DNA of 33,453 nucleotides, taken from Sulfuricaulis sp. GTDB taxonomy: Bacteria > Pseudomonadota > Gammaproteobacteria > Acidiferrobacterales > Sulfurifustaceae. The stretch spans positions 1-33,453 of the forward strand of contig JAUSDQ010000102.1 in the NCBI GenBank assembly GCA_030650525.1. Direction: 5' to 3'. The position numbers and the translations under genes are program-made. Shown here piece after piece: positions 28,449-33,453 of this stretch. The first letter of the stretch is position 1; every line of letters begins with the position of its first letter. A model generated the notes under the pieces. That model ran no database searches and had not been told where the DNA came from. It saw only the letters and a program-made list of their open reading frames with translations.

Positions 28449-29587
28449 AAAATGGTGTAACACTTTTCTGCGCGGTGTGGCTGCTGGCCGGGTGTGGCGG
28501 CAGCAAGATTGTGCTCGAAGAGCCCGCCAAGCTTCAGGATTTCACCGCCGAGAAACGGGTGAAAGAACTTTGGACCGCGGATACCGGCGCCAGCGCCGTC
28601 AAGAAGGCCGTCAAGCTGTCACCTTCGCTGGACGGGGACGTGATCTATACGTCCGACCCCAAGGGGCGCGTCAGCGCGTTTTCCGCCGACAGCGGCCGCA
28701 CGCTGTGGAAGATGAAGGTAAAGCAGCTGGTGACGGGCGCCGCCGCCGCGGGCGACGGGCTCGTGGTGGTGGCCACTAAAAAAGGTGAAGTCATTGCTCT
28801 CGATCAGAAAGACGGCCGTCGGCTTTGGACCGCCAGCCTGTCGAGCCAGGTGCTGGCGCCGGCGGCGATTCATGCCGGAGTCGTGGTAATCCAGTCGGTC
28901 GATGGCAAACTCGCCGGTCTGTCCGCGACGGACGGCAAACGACTGTGGTTGTACGAGCGCTCGGAACCGCCACTCAGCCTGCATGGCACGGCGGCGCCGG
29001 TGATCGTCAAAGACGTGGTGCTCACCGGTTTTGCCAGTGGCAAGATAGTCGCTATCCAGATACGCGCCGGCAAGCTGCTGTGGGAGCTGCCCGTCGCCCA
29101 GCCACACGGACGCAACGAGGTGGAACGCCTGGTGGACGTGGACGTTTCGCCGCTGGTCGTGGGCAAAATACTTTATGCCGCCAGTTACCAGGGCAAGGTA
29201 ATTGCCGTGGACATGCAGACCGGCCAAATTCTGTGGTCGCGGGACGTGTCGACTTTCTCCGGCATGGACGCGGATCTTAATAATCTTTATCTCACCGACG
29301 CTCGCGGCGCGGTTACCGCGTTTGACCAGCAAACCGGCGCGAGCGTGTGGCGCCAGGAGCATTTGCGCGCGCGCCAGCTGAATGCCCCACGTTACGTGGA
29401 TGGACTGGTGGCCGTCGGCGATCTCGATGGCTATGTTCATTGGTTGTCGAGCGAGGATGGTCATTTCGTGGCGCGTTACCGGGTCAGTCACAGCGCTATC
29501 CGCTCCCAGACGCTGGCCAGCCACGACACGCTGTACGTGAGCAGCCAGTCGGGCGCGCTGGCGGCGTTGCGGTTGGAGAAGAATTAG
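28445..29587 (+). CDS. bamB: Outer-membrane assembly lipoprotein BamB
   Basis: BamB is a lipoprotein of the BAM complex, which folds beta-barrel proteins into the outer membrane. The 380-residue protein has a lipoprotein signal with lipobox LAGC (lipidated C17). Eight-bladed propeller PQQ-like repeats follow, for example GRVSAFSADSGRTLWKMKV, GEVIALDQKDGRRLWTASL and GKVIAVDMQTGQILWSRDV. The GTG start overlaps the yfgM stop by four bases (GTGA). It is followed by a 147-bp gap with a palindromic repeat before der. Confidence 0.96.
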   Translation: MKNGVTLFCAVWLLAGCGGSKIVLEEPAKLQDFTAEKRVKELWTADTGASAVKKAVKLSPSLDGDVIYTSDPKGRVSAFSADSGRTLWKMKVKQLVTGAAAAGDGLVVVATKKGEVIALDQKDGRRLWTASLSSQVLAPAAIHAGVVVIQSVDGKLAGLSATDGKRLWLYERSEPPLSLHGTAAPVIVKDVVLTGFASGKIVAIQIRAGKLLWELPVAQPHGRNEVERLVDVDVSPLVVGKILYAASYQGKVIAVDMQTGQILWSRDVSTFSGMDADLNNLYLTDARGAVTAFDQQTGASVWRQEHLRARQLNAPRYVDGLVAVGDLDGYVHWLSSEDGHFVARYRVSHSAIRSQTLASHDTLYVSSQSGALAALRLEKN

Positions 29588-29620
29588 ATGGCCTTCGAAA
29601 GGATGCAAAGAAAAACAATA

Positions 29621-29720
29621 GACAGGATTAACAGGATTTCACAGGATTAAACAGGATATAAACTAGAATTTAATCCTGTTAATCCTGTTAATCCTGTGAA
29701 ATCCTGTTAATCCTGTGAAT
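29621..29720. repeat. ACAGGATT palindromic repeat, copy 3
   Basis: Four direct ACAGGAT units (29622-29657) face five inverted AATCCTGT units (29671-29719), with spacings of 9-11 bases. The element fills most of the bamB-der gap and ends 14 bases before the der ATG. It could form a strong hairpin in the bamB-der mRNA. Confidence 0.88.
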
Positions 29721-29734
29721 TCTTTGTATCTCAA

Positions 29735-31132
29735 ATGAAACCCGTTGTCGTTCTCGTCGGCCGGCCCAACGTCGGCAAATCCACGCTTTTCAACCGGCTG
29801 ACACGCAGTCGCCTGGCGATCGTGGCCGATGCCCCCGGGCTGACGCGCGACCGTCAGTACGGCGACGGACGCCTCGGCGACCGTCCCTACTTTGTCGTGG
29901 ATACCGGCGGAGTCGTCGCCAGTCTGGCGTCGGCTAAAAAAAACAGTGAGATGACAGCGCACGTCGCCGTCCAGGTGCGTGCCGCCTTGGCCGAGGCGGA
30001 CGCCGTGATTCTGATCGTAGATGGCCGTGAAAGCGTTCATCCTATCGATCGCGAACTCACCGCCGACCTGCGGCGGCAAGGCAAGCCGGTGTGGGTGGCG
30101 GTCAATAAGTCCGAAGGCCGCGACCCGGCCACGGTCGTGGCGGAATATTATGCGCTGGGTCTCGGGGAGCCGCTGGCCATTTCCGCGGCGCACGGCGAAG
30201 GCGTCACCGAGCTGATGCAACGCGTGCTGGCGACATTACCCGTCGCCGAAGAGATCGAACCGGAAGCGGGCGTACCGCGCATCGCCGTGATCGGAAAACC
30301 TAACGCCGGCAAGTCCACGCTGGTGAATGCCCTGCTCGGCGAACAGCGCGTGGTGGTCTGCGATACGCCGGGGACCACGCGCGACAGTATCCGCGTGCCG
30401 CTCGAGCGGGAGGGTCGCCAGTACGTGCTGATTGACACGGCCGGGGTACGCCGCCGCACGCGCATCGAGGACCTGCTGGAAAAATTTTCTGTCCTGAAGA
30501 CTTTGCAGGCGATCGATGAAGCCAACGTTGTCATTCTTGTCATTGACGCCCAAGCCGGGGTGGCCGAGCAGGATGCTTCGCTGGCCGGTTATGCGCTGGA
30601 AGTCGGTCGGGCGCTGGTGGTGGCCGTGAATAAATGGGACGCGGTGAAAGAAACCGACCGGGCCTGGGCCAAGCGCGAACTCGAGCGCAAGCTGTCGTTT
30701 CTCGAATTCGCCCGGGTTCACTATATTTCGGCGCGCGAGGCGGTGGGGGTGGGTAGCTTGTTCCCCTCGGTCGATGAAGCCTATGCCTCGGCTAACCGTA
30801 CCATGACCACCCCCAAGCTTAACCGTGTGCTTCAGGAGGCCGTGACGGCCACCCCCCCGCCCCTGGCGCGTGGCCGGCGCGCCCGCCCCAAGTACGCCCA
30901 TCAGGGTGGGAAAAACCCCCCCCGGGTGGTGATCCATGGAAACCAACTCACCTCGCTGTCCAAATCCTACCGCCGCTACCTCGCTAATACCTTCCGCAAG
31001 GCATTTCACCTCGTCGGCACGCCGGTCTGGATTGAATGCCGGCAGGAAGAGAACCCTTACCAGGAAAAAAGGGCCCGTGGGCGGGCGGGTAGACCGCAGT
31101 CCCCGCGAAAACGCCCCGGAAAAAAAGCGTGA
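29735..31132 (+). CDS. der: Ribosome-assembly GTPase Der (EngA)
   Basis: Der has two GTPase domains and is needed for maturation of the 50S subunit. The 465-residue protein starts MKPVVVLVGRPNVGKSTLFN. The second P-loop is GKPNAGKSTLVNALL. G3 motifs are DTGGV and DTAGV; G4 motifs are VNKSEG, a variant of NKxD in the first domain, and VNKWDA in the second. The C-terminal KH-like domain (from about 355) ends in a very basic tail (KRARGRAGRPQSPRKRPGKK) suited to rRNA binding. It closes the housekeeping block. The start sits just after repeat copy 3, with a poor ribosome-binding site. Confidence 0.97.
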   Translation: MKPVVVLVGRPNVGKSTLFNRLTRSRLAIVADAPGLTRDRQYGDGRLGDRPYFVVDTGGVVASLASAKKNSEMTAHVAVQVRAALAEADAVILIVDGRESVHPIDRELTADLRRQGKPVWVAVNKSEGRDPATVVAEYYALGLGEPLAISAAHGEGVTELMQRVLATLPVAEEIEPEAGVPRIAVIGKPNAGKSTLVNALLGEQRVVVCDTPGTTRDSIRVPLEREGRQYVLIDTAGVRRRTRIEDLLEKFSVLKTLQAIDEANVVILVIDAQAGVAEQDASLAGYALEVGRALVVAVNKWDAVKETDRAWAKRELERKLSFLEFARVHYISAREAVGVGSLFPSVDEAYASANRTMTTPKLNRVLQEAVTATPPPLARGRRARPKYAHQGGKNPPRVVIHGNQLTSLSKSYRRYLANTFRKAFHLVGTPVWIECRQEENPYQEKRARGRAGRPQSPRKRPGKKA

Positions 31133-31149
31133 ACTATAATCAACAGTAG

Positions 31150-31239
31150 CCGCCGGATCCCGTGGCGCAGGGCGACTTCCTTTGAAGGAGCTTCGTCTCG
31201 GAAGGGAGTCGCCCGTTCGACTCGGGCACTGGGCGCTAG
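31150..31239 (+). other. tRNA-like structured element after der
   Basis: The sequence contains GTGGCGCAG (31162-31170), as in tRNA D-arms, and a T-arm-like hairpin with stem GCCCG (31211-31215), loop TTCGACT and stem CGGGC (31223-31227). ACTGGGC at 31228-31234 can pair partly with TCCCGT (31158-31163). A competing 8-bp stem, GGGCGACT (31170-31177) with AGTCGCCC (31207-31214), encloses two smaller hairpins. No CCA end, normal D-loop or anticodon arm is present, so it is not a functional tRNA. A TATAAT lies at 31135-31140. It may be a decayed tRNA or a dispersed tRNA-like repeat. Confidence 0.45.
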
Positions 31240-31318
31240 TTTGAAACATAAAATAAAAATGCAGAAATACAGCTCCAAGCGGTGACAGCTTTAAGTTGGG
31301 GTTCAGCGAGACGGTTAC

Positions 31319-33453
31319 ATGAGCGCGTTCCATAAAAGTGCCCTCCAGTCCGGCTACCGGCTGGTGGAGTACGCCATTGAGTCGATTCTGGGCCATGGAG
31401 GCTTCGGAATCACTTACCTTGCGCACGATACGTCTCTGGGCGCCGAGGTGGCAATCAAGGAGTACCTCCCGCAAGAGATTGCCAACCGGGGCGACAAAAC
31501 CCAGGTGCTGCCCAATCCTTCCCGCGAGGCGATGCGCGATTACCAGCACGGCCTGAAAAACTTCGTAAAGGAGGCGCGCGCCCTGGCGCGCTTCAAGCAC
31601 CCGAATATTGTCCGGGTCTTGCGTTTCTTCGAGGCCAACGGGACGGCCTATATGGTCATGGAGTACGAGGAAGGACAGAGTCTCGCCGATTACCTCAAGC
31701 GTAATGGCCCGCTTCTGGATGAAGCGACACTCTTGAAGGTATTTATCCCGATCTTGAATGGATTACACGCGGTGCACGAGGCCGAGATGCTGCATCTCGA
31801 CATCAAGCCGGAGAATATCTACCTGCGCAAGGATGGCAACCCCATGCTGATTGATTTCGGCTCGGCGCGCCAGGGCACGGCCCATATGCAGAAGGTGGCG
31901 CTGACTCATGGTTATGCGCCGATGGAGCAGTACCCGGACAAGGGTCAGCCGGGCCCCTGGACCGATGTCTATGCCGTGGGCGCCTCCATGTATCGCTGCA
32001 TCAGCGGCAAGAAACCGGATGATGCGCTGGATCGTTACCAGGCCATCCTCAAGTACCAGGTCGATCCTTTGACTCCGGCGGTCAAGGCGGGAAAAAACAG
32101 TTATCAGCGGCACGTGCTCGAATGCATCGATTGGGCTATACAGGTCTATCCGCGCGACCGGCCGCAGTCGGCACGAGAATTCCAGGATGCCCTGATGGGG
32201 AAGGGCAGCCGTTCACGTCAGGCGAGCAGCATCAGTCAGCCCGCCACATTCAACCGGCCGGCGGCCAATCCGGCATCCAGACGCTACTCCGCGGCCAAAA
32301 CCAGGAAGGACTCAAGTTCAGCCGCCGTCGGCTGGATGGCGGCCGGGCTCATGGTGGCGAGCCTGAGTGTGGCCGGCGTGCTTTACTGGTCCGACCTGAA
32401 AAATCATTGGAAGGGAATGGAAGATCTGTCGTCGACGCCGAATCAGACGGAAACGCTGGACCAGCACACTGTCAAGCCGAGAGAACCGGCGGAAATAAAA
32501 TCTCAGGCGCCTTTATCCGGGAACAGCGTGCCACGGCAAGAATCGCTCACGCGGGGATCACCCGCCGCGCCACACATGTCCTACCCTTCAATTCTCGACA
32601 AAACACTGGTTGGCCATCAGGATTGGGTGCAGTCGGTGGTGTTTTCGCCGGATGGAAAATGGTTCGCCACGGCGAGTCTCGACAAGACCATCAAGCTTTG
32701 GGTTACGGCCACGGGGTCCTTGCTCGGCACGCTGCGGCAGAGTTACGCCGTCAACGCCGTGGCTATTTCGTCCAATGGCATGTGGCTGGCCTCGGCGGGC
32801 GATGACGGCACGGTGAGATTGTGGGAAGCCAAGACGGGAAAACTGCACAGCGCGTTGAGTGGACCGAGCTATGCGGTCTATACGGTGGCATTTTCACCGG
32901 AGGGAAATCTTGTCGCCGCCGCGGGTAAGGACCGGACCGTGTACGTGTGGGAGGTCAACGGCGGCAAGCGTGTATATTCCCTGGAAGGGCACACCAGCGA
33001 TATTTACGCCATCGCGTTCGCACCCGATGGAAAATATATTGTCTCCGGCGGTGCCGACAAAACGCTGCTCACTTGGACGGTGGCGAACGGACAGGAGGCC
33101 ATCAGGATGGCCGGCCACAAGGACAAGGTGCTGTCCCTGGCCTATTCACCGGACGGAAAGTGGCTGGCTTCAGGCGATGCCGGTGAGTCAATACGCCTCT
33201 GGGACGCCGCTACGGGCACGTTTGTGCGCATGTTATCCAACCATCCATCGGTGCTGTCGCTGGACTTTTCGCCGGATAGCCGCTGGATAGCCGCGAGCCT
33301 GGCGGACAATACCATTGCGGTGTTTGAGGTGGATGGCGGTGTTGTCGTACAGGTGCTGCGAGGGCATACGGATTACGTTCAGTCCGTGGCGTTTTCGCCG
33401 GATGGCGCGTTGCTGTTATCCGGCGGTCGCGATAAATCCATCCGGCTTTGGAA
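31319..33453 (+). CDS. Transmembrane Ser/Thr protein kinase with extracytoplasmic WD40 propeller (3' end beyond window)
   Basis: The frame is open from ATG 31319 to the window end, 711 codons without a stop. Residues 1 to about 300 are a Hanks-type kinase: glycine loop GHGGFGITY (25-33), lysine K47 in VAIKEY, catalytic loop HLDIKPEN (159-166), DFG (179-181) and APMEQYP in the activation segment. The HRD arginine is replaced by leucine, but the aspartate is kept, so activity is likely. A Ser/Ala-rich linker leads to one transmembrane segment (about 335-357). After a linker, seven WD40 repeats (about 430-711) follow with SPDGKW and DKTIKLW signatures, enough for one propeller outside the cytoplasm. 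It probably senses an envelope partner or ligand and phosphorylates cytoplasmic targets. The ribosome-binding site is weak. Confidence 0.92.
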   Translation, partial: MSAFHKSALQSGYRLVEYAIESILGHGGFGITYLAHDTSLGAEVAIKEYLPQEIANRGDKTQVLPNPSREAMRDYQHGLKNFVKEARALARFKHPNIVRVLRFFEANGTAYMVMEYEEGQSLADYLKRNGPLLDEATLLKVFIPILNGLHAVHEAEMLHLDIKPENIYLRKDGNPMLIDFGSARQGTAHMQKVALTHGYAPMEQYPDKGQPGPWTDVYAVGASMYRCISGKKPDDALDRYQAILKYQVDPLTPAVKAGKNSYQRHVLECIDWAIQVYPRDRPQSAREFQDALMGKGSRSRQASSISQPATFNRPAANPASRRYSAAKTRKDSSSAAVGWMAAGLMVASLSVAGVLYWSDLKNHWKGMEDLSSTPNQTETLDQHTVKPREPAEIKSQAPLSGNSVPRQESLTRGSPAAPHMSYPSILDKTLVGHQDWVQSVVFSPDGKWFATASLDKTIKLWVTATGSLLGTLRQSYAVNAVAISSNGMWLASAGDDGTVRLWEAKTGKLHSALSGPSYAVYTVAFSPEGNLVAAAGKDRTVYVWEVNGGKRVYSLEGHTSDIYAIAFAPDGKYIVSGGADKTLLTWTVANGQEAIRMAGHKDKVLSLAYSPDGKWLASGDAGESIRLWDAATGTFVRMLSNHPSVLSLDFSPDSRWIAASLADNTIAVFEVDGGVVVQVLRGHTDYVQSVAFSPDGALLLSGGRDKSIRLW

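Noticed and set aside
29621-29720. Possible small CRISPR array made of ACAGGATT units
   Set aside because: Units are only 8-11 bp, lack unique spacers and form an overall palindrome; there are no cas genes nearby.
31150-31239. Functional tRNA gene
   Set aside because: T-arm is convincing, but the D-loop, anticodon arm and full acceptor pairing are absent.
31057-31278. 73-residue minus-strand frame containing SARVERAT
   Set aside because: This kind of peptide commonly results from translating a dispersed structured repeat; it also overlaps the end of der.
30236-31600. 454-residue minus-strand frame covering der, the intergenic gap and the kinase start
   Set aside because: It crosses two well-supported plus-strand genes and has no family signature.

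Overview
The window looks like a chromosomal segment of a GC-rich gammaproteobacterium. The main evidence is one block in gammaproteobacterial order: trmJ, cysE, iscR, iscS, iscU, iscA, hscB, hscA, fdx, iscX, rlmN, pilF, rodZ, ispG, hisS, yfgM, bamB, der. An AddAB-like helicase/nuclease pair, of a type common in lineages without RecBCD, and a 7Fe ferredoxin would suit an environmental lineage near the Chromatiales or Acidiferrobacterales. That placement is inference only.

Layout. 1-160: start of an unidentified membrane protein on the minus strand. 382-2775: phosphoenolpyruvate synthase. 2805-2951: a MITE-like palindromic repeat. 3040-4879: a DsbC-type periplasmic disulfide isomerase, then a DUF484-GGDEF diguanylate cyclase. 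4881-11887 (minus strand): fdxA, an AddB-like nuclease and an AddA-like helicase/nuclease. The 280-bp gap between the last two holds a plus-strand transcription unit, with promoter, repeated ANGGA motifs and intrinsic terminator, that looks like a Csr/Rsm-type small RNA. 12105-13844: a protein with a possible PilZ-like tail. 13841-14638: a SuhB-type phosphatase on the minus strand.

14779-22120 carries trmJ, cysE and a complete ISC iron-sulfur assembly operon. An IscR-type site lies upstream of iscR, and a 33-residue relic of a second cysteine desulfurase sits between iscR and iscS. 22481-31132 holds tightly packed housekeeping genes for RNA modification (rlmN), type IV pilus assembly (pilF), cell shape (rodZ), isoprenoid synthesis (ispG), tRNA charging (hisS), outer-membrane assembly (yfgM, bamB) and ribosome assembly (der). 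Most junctions overlap by 1-4 bases, and several genes start with GTG or TTG. Three copies of an ACAGGATT-based palindromic repeat lie in this half, before hscA, rlmN and der.

After der there is a tRNA-like structured element. The window then ends inside a transmembrane Ser/Thr kinase whose exported part is a seven-repeat WD40 propeller. This is the clearest accessory gene.

The genes link in several ways. CysE supplies O-acetylserine for cysteine, IscS takes sulfur from cysteine, and the ISC proteins build clusters used by RlmN, IspG, the ferredoxins and probably the AddB-like protein. The items most worth following up are the candidate small RNA at 8491-8638, the repeat families, the IscS relic, the tRNA-like element and the kinase/WD40 receptor.
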